The translations under genes were made by a program, and so were the position numbers. Positions 34,495 to 47,805 of a stretch of DNA of 64,000 nt are shown one piece after another; the stretch's first letter is position 1; each line of letters opens with the position of its first letter. Source of the DNA: Kudoa neothunni (lineage: Eukaryota > Cnidaria); contig OZ199839.1 in the NCBI GenBank assembly GCA_964304625.1, positions 7,750,001 through 7,814,000 of the forward strand, written 5' to 3'. The notes under the pieces are model-generated. The model was not told the origin of the DNA, did not search any database, and worked only from the letters and a program-made list of their open reading frames with translations.

Positions 34495-35699
34495 CAGTAG
34501 TGTATGGATCTTACGCAATTTTTAAAAATTTACATGTTTACCATTTATTTTGGTTTAATTCAAATTCAAATAGATAGTTCAATACAAAATAAATTATTTG
34601 TCGATAGATAATTGGTTTTCAACAAAATATTAGGGTTGAAAAATTACTGTATGGATCTGACGCAAAAATGACTCAAGCGTAGCGCTTAATCGGAACTTTG
34701 CAAAAAATAATGGATAGATCGTCAATTTTTGCGGAACGAAACCGCTTTACACTATCAAAAAACTCGAAATTATAAGGTTTTATGAGTTCATATCATATAA
34801 TAAAGATGCTAAGTTCCAAGTGATGGAAAAATTTGCCAACAAAAAAGAATGATAATAAAAAGGTCTAAATGAACGGTTGCATTTTTGTGTCTTTTCTTGA
34901 AAAATAGAATATGCAACTCACTATTTCTCGGCTATTTCCTAGCCCACAAAAAATGTTTGTCTAATGTATGATTTCTACTTTTCTTCGAACACAGCCACTG
35001 GATCATGGAATTGTTAAAGTTTTAAAATGATGCACAAAAGAATTCCAATGACGTCATTCGTACATGAGACCGAATTTCAAGATATTGCCTAAATTGTAAC
35101 TAATACCTTGGATGTTACTCATTCGACAATAAAATTATGGGAATACATTAAAAATGGAACCATAGTTAGCTGTTTTAGGAAATAATTTTTCCTCTCTGAA
35201 AATCCACTAGATGATGTTCCTGATGATAAATTAACATGACATAATTGAGCTGATTGGAGATGAGAAATCATTAGAATTAACAAATATTATTGATGAAACT
35301 CTTGGAAGCAACATAGTCGACACTTCTGAAATTTTGAAAACACGAGATTTTCCTGATTTTGACATCGTTGATGACGACATTGATTAAATTGATAAAGTTA
35401 TTATATCAAACCAAGAGTAATTATATTAATTGGCAAAAGTTAAAAAACTCTTTCTAAATAAAATTTTGTCAATGCTTGACAGTATAAACCGAACTCAAAA
35501 TGGCTGACTCAATATTTGAACAGTTTTTTAAGAACAAAAAATATACAAGCTAATTTTTGCTCCAAATTAATTTATTATAGACGGAAAACTGTTAGTTTTG
35601 GCCGAACGCATGCATTATTCGAATGTGTCCAGCGCAAAAATGGATACAACGCAGTGGTTTTCATCTTTTCAATTTCTGCGTTACATCCATACACTACTG
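34495..35699 (+). mobile_element. pogo/Tigger-type transposon remnant, 1.2 kb
   Basis: The left end CAGTAGTGTATGGATC (34495) and the inverted right end CAGTAGTGTATGGATG (ending 35699) form inverted repeats of about 25 bp, with TA outside the left end and TG outside the right. Internal plus-strand traces include a helix-turn-helix-like stretch near 34760-34850 (K-K-L-E-I-I-R-F-Y) and an acidic tail near 35250-35390. The DDE domain is not recognisable. A partial direct copy of the terminal motif occurs at about 34648-34665. Confidence 0.65.
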
Positions 35700-38259
35700 T
35701 GTCAACTTATTGAACTTCTTTTAGTTATTTCATAGTTCTTTAAAACTTAGAAACAATTTTTTGCAATAGAATGCCGCCTATTCAGACATACTGAGCTCAC
35801 CAAATTTGCATGAATAGAATGGTTTCTATTTACAATGATATGTTATGATATTTTAAATCAATTATAATTTTTATATTACATAATATTAAATAAAATAAAC
35901 TGGAGTGAATTCATTTGAACAGTATAAATGGACTGTATAAATATTGAATTTAGGTTCTTAAATTTTGAAAAAATTTGTCCTAGAAAATTAGATGAACAAT
36001 AACTGAATCCATATTTGAAACATTTATAAGGGAGGAGATGTTTGTTACAATGAGAGTAGCCAATGTCATATAAATTATGTTCTCTATTCTTGTTCGTATA
36101 TCGACTATGGACATTTAAAATTAAAGTTATAATCAATTAAAATAAATGTATATTTTTAACCAATTTATTTAAATTAAAAAATCTCTATTTTAGTTATTAT
36201 AAGAATTTGAGGAATTGTCTATTACCACAAGTCAAAAATTAGGGCACGTGAATCTGACGCAAGATGAGAAAATGCATTATTTGAACCAAATGTAGTATTA
36301 AACGTAGAATATATTTACGTTATGATTTAAAGAAACATCATTTATTTCTCTTACATATCCTTCGGGCGGTTAACATAGATATATGTACACTACAATTTCA
36401 AATAATCATGAAAACCGGGGAATTATTTGTCTGCTAAACGCCATCTTCCGATATTTACAAAATGGGTGAATTCGTTCAACGTTAAAACCAATTAAAATAA
36501 AATAGAATTTTAATTATAGTGTCATGATTTTAATTAAGGATCATAAGTGCAGTTAATCATTTGACTACAATAAATTAATTTTTACGACCTTTAACGATAA
36601 TGTATAATGTAAAAATAGTTCCCAACTTCTTGATTATTAAAGTTTCGTAACTCCATATTATAACCTTGAGTAATAATGATTTCAGCCGTTGTAAAAAAAT
36701 TTTCCCCAAGTTTAAAAGTCATTCTAAACTTGGATCATTGAATAGCATCTATGAGTTCACATTTAACTTCTCAGAAATATTTCCCAACAATAAATTAAAA
36801 ATATACTGATTTTTTCCAATAAAAATTAATTTTAAGAAAAATTATTGTAAAAGTATGATAAGCAATTCCGAAACGAAAAAATAAACAAACCTAAATATGA
36901 CTTAGATATTTTAAAAAAAAGGTTTAACCATATTAGGAATTAGTTACATGGGAGGATAAAGTTCCTCTATTAGTGTTTAATTCAGCTCTTCCCGATTCAT
37001 TTTAGTTTTTGCATCCCCTACCATTTATGAGGACAACTACGCATCCCTTCTCAAAAAAGAGAATAAAACGAGGATTTATTTTTAGGCGGGGAAATAATTT
37101 TACTAAAATTGCATTAACAAGAAAAAAGTCATCTATTTTAGAAGTAAACAGGCGTAAATAAAATAAATTAAATGCTTTGACTTTTTTTCGTCTTTTTCGA
37201 ACAATAATTATGTCAAAATAGGGCTCTTTATCAATTAAAGATGTACATAAATCATAATTTTCGAATGAACTAAATATACTAATATTTTAATGAAAAAGGT
37301 TTAGTGTGAACAGCGGCGCCGGCATGAAATTTTTGGATTTTGTAGTTTTTTTGTTTACTTATAAATTTAAAAATTAAATGTGGAATATAAACGTGATCCG
37401 ATCTCGAATGCGAAGTTTTAATTTATATAATTCTAGAATGAACATTGATTCTAATTTGAAGTATAAAAATTTAAAATAAATTAACAACAATAAATAACTT
37501 AATCTTGAAGCTAATTAAAGTTTAATTATGACTTACCTTATAGTTTACTTAAAAATAATAAATAATACAATTTTTAAATATTTTAAAAGTCGTTTATCTT
37601 TCTTATTAAATAGTAAATATTTCATAATTTTATACATTGTATCATTTAAAATTTTAACTAAGTAATTTATTTATAAATGAAACAGAAATAAATTATTCTT
37701 CAGTAAAATTCATCAAATGACAATTTGTTTATCAGACTTAATTCAGCTTCATTCATACTTAATGTCTATTATAGACCAATATACTCACAATTAATTACTT
37801 TATAGTTCAAGATATATTTTGAAATAACGTTTAGATTTTCTAATGTGCTGTGTTTCAATATTGTAAATTTTAAACTCTGCATAATCTAATCTGAGTAGGA
37901 TACGTTATTAAATACATGAATATTAATGCTGCACATACAAAAATTTGTGTTATGATTCAATGTTTAAAGAGTTTCAATAAAAACACAAGATGGTTAAAAA
38001 ATGAAAAAAAAACTCCAAGGTGACCATAAAAATCCCAAGATCTTGGAGAAAAATCCAACCACCGGCAACTCTGCCTGTATTTATTAGTGTATTTGTATAA
38101 CAATTTTAAGAGATTTTTCAACACACAATATTTTCAAAAAAAAACTAGGCGATTCTTTCTAATGAACTAATAATTCTTAAATAATAAAAAAATCATTCGG
38201 CAGCTAAATGCACACAATAGCGCAAAATAAAAACAAATGAAAACACAACAGACTAAATA
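35700..38259. other. AT-rich intergenic DNA
   Basis: No gene was recognised in 2.5 kb. A GATCT/GAATCTGACGCAA motif resembling the pogo-like terminal motif recurs at about 36250. A hAT-style end (inverse reads CAGAGTTGCCGG) may lie at about 38073, without a confirmed partner. Confidence 0.45.
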
Positions 38260-40281
<2,022 letters not shown>

Positions 40282-41118
40282 CTATATATAGGTATAGATT
40301 GGTGTGTGTTAGTACTCCAAAAATTACAACTCTTTTAAATGTGAGAATATTTCTACAATACAAAAGGAGGGTCACTATGAGGGGTTGTAAATGTGCACGT
40401 GCGCACTAAGTCAGCGCACTATGAACTCATAATGCATAAGGAAATTGTATTCATGTTTTAATTGGATGCGTTTACTGAAAAAATATTATAATTTATATAA
40501 TAAAGTTTAATCTACTAAAGATATTGACAGCTGGTGATGTTTATTGGACATTTGTAGAATATATAAAGGTTTGTTAACACGTATTTAAAATTATGTTATT
40601 TAAGTTTGAAAATTTGAGAAACAATTAACTTTTTAAGGGATGATTTGTAGTTGGCATCTTATTTGTTAGGTTTAGATCAAACAACGCACTTCGTGTATTC
40701 GTACTTGTTCGTGTTTTCACAAATTTAAATTCTTACTTGAATTTTGGCACGAAACACAAATGAAAAATGTGTTAATTATAAATTTAAGATATGAGTCGTG
40801 AAGAAATTTGGTTCGTGTAATATATGCACGGGACACGAACCAACTCATATTCATTGGCCGCGCATGGGCAATTCAATTTTTGAGACATCGAAATTATGAC
40901 TCCGCGAATTTTATACTAACAAGAAATAAATTATTCACAACAGTAAAGAATATTTTTTATTATTTATATTATGAAATTGTATTATTAATAATTTTTCTCA
41001 TTTCAAATTTTATGTCATATCAGAATCTCTCTATTTCTTCCTGGAGGTTATATACATAATATCACAATCACTAAAAATTTGAACGTGATAGAAAAGCGGA
41101 ATACGTGATATCGACAGA
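40282..41118. other. Intergenic DNA upstream of the synthetase gene
   Basis: Presumed promoter side of the minus-strand synthetase gene. No TATA box or other defined motif could be assigned and no coding signal was found. Confidence 0.4.
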
Positions 41119-42010
41119 TTAACCCTTACAGGACGGACAGGATATTTAGGAACCCCAATTATTTTATTTTTCGAAATTTCTATTTTCTCTATAATTTTCC
41201 ATGTAATCTTTTAATATCAAATAAACTTTAAACTAAATTAAACTGACAAAAAATTTTCTTACGGATATAAAATAATAGACTACTTTTTCAAAATCGAACC
41301 AATAGTATTTAGTGTCTAAAGATCTTTGAATCTCTTATATTTGCTATTTATTTAATTTTAACTAAAAATTAATTCTTAAATGAATAAAAGAAATAAGAGA
41401 ATGCCTAAGTTTTGATGTTATTTTCTACCGGAAGAAGCCGACATGCTTGGAGATCATCCTGAGATTATTGCAAGACACGAGCGCTCTTAGTAGTATAATA
41501 ATTTCGAGTGTATAGGTCGATTAATGATTAATTTTAATCCAACCGGGGTTTTCTTTTCACATCAGCTATGATTTTTACCACAGAATCAAAATTATAACAG
41601 AAAAGCTAGTTGTTTAAAGGGAACGAAATATTCTTACGCTTTAAATCTTTTAATACCACGATCGTAAAATGAGATTAACAAGAACCTTCGGATATTTTTG
41701 TTGTGGAGGTTTTGTCAGTTTTTTCTTTCAGATGACAAATCCACTTGAAAATCAACCTTGAGTTTTCCAATAATTAGTTAACAGCTTTATAAAAACATAA
41801 CCTATATTTTTGAGGAATTGTTTGTATTTTTCCCTAGCTGGTTAAATATTTCCTCATTTTGGGTGATCACTTTTATTTTAAATTAAGTAATAACCACATA
41901 AAACAATTTTTTTATCCCCGCGAGCGGATCAAGTTGAAAAATCTTTGGTCCCCCCCCCCCCCCCCTCGGCACACACGTAAGTTTCTCGAGTTCCGTCTTC
42001 CGAGGGTTAA
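41119..42010. mobile_element. piggyBac-type non-autonomous element (884 bp)
   Basis: TTAA at 41119-41122 and TTAA at 42007-42010 enclose 884 bp. The left end reads CCCTTACAGGACGGACA and the inverted right end CCCTCGGAAGACGGAAC, about 12 of 17 identical. A run of 16 C residues (41950-41965) lies inside the right end. No coding sequence remains. The size is close to the element at 28.8 kb. Confidence 0.65.
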
Positions 42011-42099
42011 AACATCAGGATATGGTGATTTCGTATGAATAGAAACTTCTAATTCATGTTATCACATACTTAATGTTACGGTTTGAGAATAAGTTAATT

Positions 42100-42540
42100 A
42101 CAGTGGGTGGCAGGTGGTTCGTAATTTTTAAACCATGATATTCAAGTAACGTCTTAAATCAGTGAAATGAGAGTCAATTTTATGAAACTAGTCATCTCTG
42201 TGGCAGTTATCATCACTTATAAAATCACTAATGTTCATGTCTTTTTCAATATTGTTTCTGCTCCATGCCTTGGCTGATTTTGGAAGAACATTATTATTCC
42301 ATATTTCTATTTTAATGTCCTAAACCAATTTTTATTTCTGTTTATATTTCGCCGCAAATCGAAAAATAAATCTCAACGCACCTGAAAACTTACGAACCAC
42401 ACCTCATTACGAAATAATCTACAAAATATATAATTAATTTGTTTTTAAATAGCTTGATACATAAATAACTAATTCTAATCCTATGTGTACGTTAATTTTC
42501 ACATTTTCTCAAATTACGATCTACACGACTGCATTATGAG
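42100..42540 (+). repeat. Dispersed repeat, copy 1 (partner at 62.69 kb)
   Basis: From about 42182 (GTCATCTCTGTGGCAGTTAT) to about 42540 the sequence aligns with 62690-63080 with many shared blocks, including ACTTATAAAATCACTAAT, TTTTAATGTCCTAA and GTACGTTAATTTT. A possible inverted pair (GTGGTTCGTAA) lies near 42112 and 42395 inside the copy. There is no coding content. It is probably a non-autonomous DNA transposon. Confidence 0.7.
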
Positions 42541-43187
42541 TTTGTAGTTCTAACAGTGTTTTAATCGTGCATTTATTTTAATTAAAACTACAAAAATTAA
42601 ATCTAAATAAGAATAAATTTCAATATAAATGCAAATTTTAACATACAACGTAACTAATTATAGTTGACGGATTATAGATTGTTATTAGTAGATTTATTTC
42701 TAAAATGTTTGATGTATTCTATGCAAACAATAAAGTCAATATAAGATATAAAAGGTTTCGTCGATATCTTTAATAAATATGGATTTAAGATTGTCCCATT
42801 CCTTTGGACTAATGGACTACTGCTGGGCTTCTTCCGTGAATGGAATATAAAGCAACGTTGTTTAAGACGTGAGTATCTAGTAATCTCATCGTTACAAATT
42901 TTCAAAATTACTCGAAATTTCAAGACTGAAAGGGTAATCGAATTTTGTTTGGGATAAGCCAAAATGATTTACATCTACTTTATAAATAAACTAACTTAAA
43001 TAGCTTAGTTTAGCTCAATTTCGAAAAAATTCGACATTAAAAAATCGTTTAATCCTCCGATAAAACCTTTTGATGAGCAGAATGAACTCATAATTTTTTG
43101 TAATGTCATCATTTCGGCAATCGTGTTAAATAAAATAAAAATTTTAATCACAATATCGTTCTTTTCCACGTACTTCTGGAATAGACT
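42541..43187. other. AT-rich intergenic DNA
   Basis: A 96-codon minus frame at 42672-42962 is basic and unrecognised and shows no splice context. Nothing else was seen. Confidence 0.4.
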
Positions 43188-43607
43188 TTATCTTGATTTA
43201 GAAATCAAAAGTTCTTTCAATTCTTGTGGCATATTAATCGCTTTAACCAACTCGTCGATAAACCCACTTATCTAAATGTTTTTACTCAATATAAATGTGT
43301 TCATTTCAACGAAAATTTAAATAAATATAATAAACCCTTTTTAGTGCTAATTCAATGTGTTAATTAAATACTTTTTCCATATTAATTAATCTCTCATTTA
43401 AATAACAACCGTTATTTACAATGCCGTCCTCTCCGACACATTCTTAAAACGCCGATTATTGTCTTCACAACATTTTAACAAATAAAAGAATTAAACTTAT
43501 ATTGTCACAGTTTTAGGTAGCTATTGAAAGATCTTTTTATTTTCGCTTCCCACTGTATTCTCTTGAAAGTCACATGATGTAATAATCTTATTAATGTCAG
43601 CGATAAT
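43188..43607 (-). other. Candidate unrecognised small spliced gene (minus strand)
   Basis: Three protein-like blocks lie in order on the minus strand. 43524-43607 follows an AACAG acceptor and is open for 28 codons. 43372-43443 is 24 codons (E-C-V-G-E-D-G...N-M-E-K) followed by GTATTT. 43188-43271 follows a CATTTAG acceptor and is 28 codons including the stop (I-S-G-F-I-D-E-L-V-K...K-S-R). The second joins the third in phase if 43272-43371 is an intron of 100 nt. I recognise no family and the first junction is unclear. It may be a small host gene or chance. Confidence 0.3.
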
Positions 43608-44767
43608 CTGTTAACAACAAGTTTACACTACAGATCCACCATTCTATAAACAACCAAGTAAACTCCACTTTATTATTGTGGTTAATATTTTACTTTTTAA
43701 ATGTATTTACAACTCAAAAGTTCAAGAAAGTTTTTGTATAAGTAGAAGATTGATGTATACAAACATACAGACACTGCTACTTTATATACGTATATATTTT
43801 TCATAAATTATAAAATAGAAAACTTGAAATATGATAGTCAATTGTGAAAGTTGATTAGATATACAAAAGTTTGTATAAACTATATAATAGTTTTAAAACG
43901 CTATATTACTTAAATCATATTTTGACTGTACTTTTTTATTTTGTATAATTAACCATCTAAAAAATAATCAACAAACATTTTCTGTTACACATTTTTAATG
44001 GGATAAAATAAAAAAATTGACTATATTATCATTTTAAAAATTTCAAGATAAAATATTGATGATAAAACGATTCTAACTTTTTTCAACTTCAATAAATTAG
44101 CTCACAAAAAATATATAAACTAAACAAGATGTTAATTAATTGAAGCTTATTTTGAAAAAGTTTGTAGTCCATATACAAAAATGACAGAGAGGATAATATA
44201 TTGTAAAACGTGCCAATCTTATTTAAATAGTTGAATCATATAATTTTTAAAACGAACCATAATTAAAAATGTTTTTACGACGTGTTATTAATTAAGAAGT
44301 TAATATATGTATAATGGAGTGAGTTCACATTGGTTTTTGGAAACTCAACGAAAAATTCACGAATGCAGACGGCGCTGTATTTGAGATTTGATAGCTAGAT
44401 TAGAAGTTATCATAATTAGCTAAATCCTTACTTTCGGCATTCATTCAATTTTTTATGAACAATCGTTCAAAAATAAACAAAGGATGACGCTCAATAGGTT
44501 GTCCTTAAATTCTTAACCTCATCTTGTTACATGATCTAGAAATAAACGTCTAAATTCTCTAACTTTATAATTAACATGTATATTCGATTAATTTAGTAAA
44601 TTATTTATTATGGACTAGACACAGCACAGCTACAGTTAATGAAATCCCAGGTATTAGTTCGACCCTGTGACTTAATACATATAATCCCCAATATGATAAT
44701 GAAAAAGTCTCGAATTTCCATAGAAAATATCTTGATACTCGGTTTTTTGAACCGTTAATTTCAAACT
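43608..44767. other. AT-rich intergenic DNA
   Basis: No recognisable gene or repeat. A short B-box-like motif near 44660 is not supported by a tRNA fold. Confidence 0.4.
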
Positions 44768-44977
44768 GTGAGTGTGACACGAACGAAACTTGAAGCAATA
44801 AAAAAATTCAAGCAAGCACGTATACGAGCGAATCACACACAAATTATTTCAGAATTTATGGGAATTTTGCCACAAATACAATTAAACGAATTTTTTACGA
44901 ACGAAACTGCATTGTCTGATATTAATTCTGAATCTCTAGGTAGAAGGTTATGCTGGGCCCAGCGCATATCCAATTAG
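44768..44977 (+). other. Unrecognised 69-codon open frame, possible exon
   Basis: The frame has no ATG at its start (first codon GTG) but follows a possible acceptor (GTGAG). The product is charged and helical (K-L-E-A-I-K-K-F-K-Q-A-R-I-R-A) and ends R-I-S-N before TAG. It could be a terminal exon; an AATAAA signal lies about 80 nt downstream (near 45060). No family is recognised. Confidence 0.25.
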
Positions 44978-45482
44978 TAAGCGCACGCAGCTATTAACTC
45001 GACTACACCATCTCACCTACACTATGAATTAATGATATTATAATTACCCATTTTTGAAATAATAAAAATACATCTAACATTATATGTCAAAAAATAACAA
45101 TTATTTTGAATCTACCATGCTACAAGTTAGATCGATTGTGGTAGGCTTAAGCTGGTATTATCTTTGGTTTGGATATTTTAAGGAAGTTTTATTGACTATA
45201 GTGATGCTAGAATTTTTAGTAGAAGCGCTGGCAATCAAAGGCTATATTTTGAAATAATTTGGCTTGCTAGATAACACCATTTATTTTGATGAGAATTAGA
45301 AAATTATTTTTTTGATGAAACTCTATTAATAAATCATTTTAGATGTGCGCAACAAGGAAATTTTCAATAAAATATAAACAATTTTATTAATTTACGGCTA
45401 AATTCGTAAAATAACGATTAATCTCGAAACATTTTTAGGATTGAATTTGCGTTTGTTTCACACACATATCGAATAACCTAGA

Positions 45483-46134
45483 ATGTCTACCAGTGCGAGA
45501 CGTAGATTGTTGCGTGATTACAAACGGTAGAATTATAAAATTCCAGCTAGTGAATAACTTGTTGATATCACCTGAATAGAATGCAGGATGATCCGAATCC
45601 TGGAGTTTGTGCTTCCCCAGATGAAAACAATATTCTTTCTTGGGAAGCTGTAATATTTGGGTTGGGATTTGTGTTTGTAAGTGGAACACATTCTTAAATC
45701 GAATTTAGCCCACCAAATACCATTTTTGATGAAGGTGTGTTTCGGTTGACTATCAATTTCACCGAAGAATATCCCAATAAAGCTCCAGTTGTAAAATTTA
45801 TCACAAAAATGTTTCATCCAAATAGTGATTAAACGGTGATGGTGATTTTGTTACTGACATGATTGTTTTTAGTTTATCCTGATGGAAATATCTGTCTTGA
45901 TATACTTCAAGCTAGATGGAGTCCAACCTACGATGTTAGTGCTATTTTAACGTCGATTCAAGTGAATTTCTGTGGTTTGTTGTGGATACTCAACGAATTT
46001 GGTTTTAGTCATTGTTGGATGAACCAAATGTACAAAGTCCTGCCAATGGAAAAGCTGCTGAACTTTACCAAAATAATCGTGCTGAATATGTGAAAGTTGT
46101 TAGAAAGACCATTGAAGAAAGCTGGATATATTAG
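45483..46134 (+). CDS. UBE2A/RAD6-like: Ubiquitin-conjugating enzyme E2, Rad6/UBE2A-UBE2B type, 5 exons
   Basis: The enzyme accepts ubiquitin from E1 on a cysteine and, with RING partners of the Rad18/Bre1 type, modifies PCNA and histone H2B. Exons 45483-45526, 45580-45660, 45709-45824, 45873-45961 and 46009-46134 splice into 151 residues (human UBE2A/B have 152). Introns are 47-53 nt. Family marks are the start [15 protein letters not shown], the E2 core T-E-E-Y-P-N-K-A-P, the H-P-N tripeptide, the active-site cysteine in N-I-C-L-D-I-L-Q and the R-W-S-P-T-Y-D-V motif. ATG 45483 is chosen because it gives the conserved N-terminus. Most of the divergence lies near the C-terminus. The gene is intact and almost certainly functional. 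Confidence 0.96.
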
Positions 46135-47805
46135 TTAAAAATTTTGTATTATTCCCTTTTCTCAATATTTTCATTCGGAAATCGTTCGATTTTGCCTACA
46201 TATAAACAACACCTTTAAAATATCTTCCTCAATCTATTAACTTGTAGCGTGTTAATCCGTAATTTTGAATTTGTTTAAAAATCTTCTAAAACCTAAGTTC
46301 TAATTTTGTTGTTGTTCTCTTTAGTTTTTTTTTCTGAAGTAAAATTTGTGTTTATAAATTATATCATTTCTTTAAGAAATTTATAAAGGAGGTTAATGCA
46401 AATTTGACGATACGCAATTCGCTGTGCTTGGCTCTCTGTTGAAACAATTTAATATATTGGTGCTTGCGCGCAATGTTAGGACGAAATAATTATTTGGGAG
46501 AACTTTTCATCATAATTAAATTTTGATCAATCCCTCGTGAAATTTTGCATACGTATATCCTACAGTCATTTAACCGATTTGTGTTTTTCAATCAAGGGAA
46601 TTTACAAATAATTAGATGATAATGGAGTGTAATGATAAAAATTGGTTTCCTTAACATAGACAATAATAAATAAAAATAAAAAATAATAGTATTAAAAAAG
46701 AATTCCCAATTTTAGGACTCAAAATTAGATATATATGATATTTTAATGCTCAGTATTTTAGATTAGTTTAAGATAAATCAACCTATAAATAATATTACAT
46801 AATAATCTTGGTTACTCGACATGTTAATCGTTTGGAATCAATTTTCTATTTGATTCAGTGAGAATGTTGTTTTATTTTTGATTATCGAACGTTTTTTGAT
46901 ATGAATCGGATGTATATTATGTAAAAAAATAATTAATTAGCAAATTTGTAATTGATATTGCTAAAAAGGTTTGTTTACTTATTTATAAAATTTAAAAAAT
47001 TGATTACATTTTATTTTAAACTGATTTAAAATATTCGTGAAAAAAGAGTATTCTTATTTCATAGATATTAACTCTCCCTTCACAAGTATGATAATAGCAT
47101 TTTATAGCTATAGAATCATAATACGGTGAGACCTCGGATTTCGACCATAATCCACTACCGCTTATCAAATAGATAACTATTTTTATTCTTATTTATAAAA
47201 AAACATGCATAAACTGTGGTACAAAATAAATATAAAATATAAAAATTAAATATAATAATTAAAATGAAATATAGGATTAAAATTTACCGTGCCCATGGTC
47301 TCTGCCTAATATATATTGCAATAAATAGAAACTATCGCAAAATTCATTAACGTTAACAATTTAGTCCCTCAACTATAAAAAATTCCCACAAACTTATAAC
47401 TTTTGGACGAAAACCGAAGAAACCCCTAAAACTTGACAAAGCTTGATAATTTCGTACTAATTCTTGTTGGGAATTCACTTACAATAAATATCCATTGAAG
47501 TATCAAATATTAAAAGCACTTAGAGCCTTAAAAAACTCTGAAAATAACTTATCCCACTTTCTTAGTGAATTGGATTACCTGCGGTTACACTTAAACGTTA
47601 GAATCAAGCATAAAAATTTCACTTTAGATTAATTTCGTTAGCGGCATAAAAAAAATAGATTTAGAATATAACGGAATCAAATTAATGTCATAATTTGTTA
47701 GGGAATATGGTGAACAACAAGGAATATAGATAGATTTAAATTAGTGGCCATAAAGCATGCATATGCATAGACGACGCTAGACAATTTCGATGACGATGCT
47801 GTGCA
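46135..47805. other. Intergenic DNA between the convergent E2 and phosphodiesterase genes
   Basis: The stretch holds the 3' sides of both flanking genes. No coding, RNA or repeat feature was recognised; it is AT-rich throughout. Confidence 0.45.

Noticed and set aside
35876-36136. 86-codon minus-strand frame as a gene
   Set aside because: Phe/Ile/Asn/Tyr-rich composition with no motif and no splice signals; treated as chance.
37311-38077. hAT-like unit between CAGCGGCGCCGGC and an inverted CAGAGTTGCCGG
   Set aside because: The end similarity is short and GC-biased and the flanking octamers do not match.
42672-42962. 96-codon minus-strand frame as a gene
   Set aside because: Basic, low-information product without a family, splice context or start context; typical of AT-rich chance frames.
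44640-44680. Second B-box-like motif near an AT-rich repeat
   Set aside because: The match to the B-box is weak and there is no tRNA fold.
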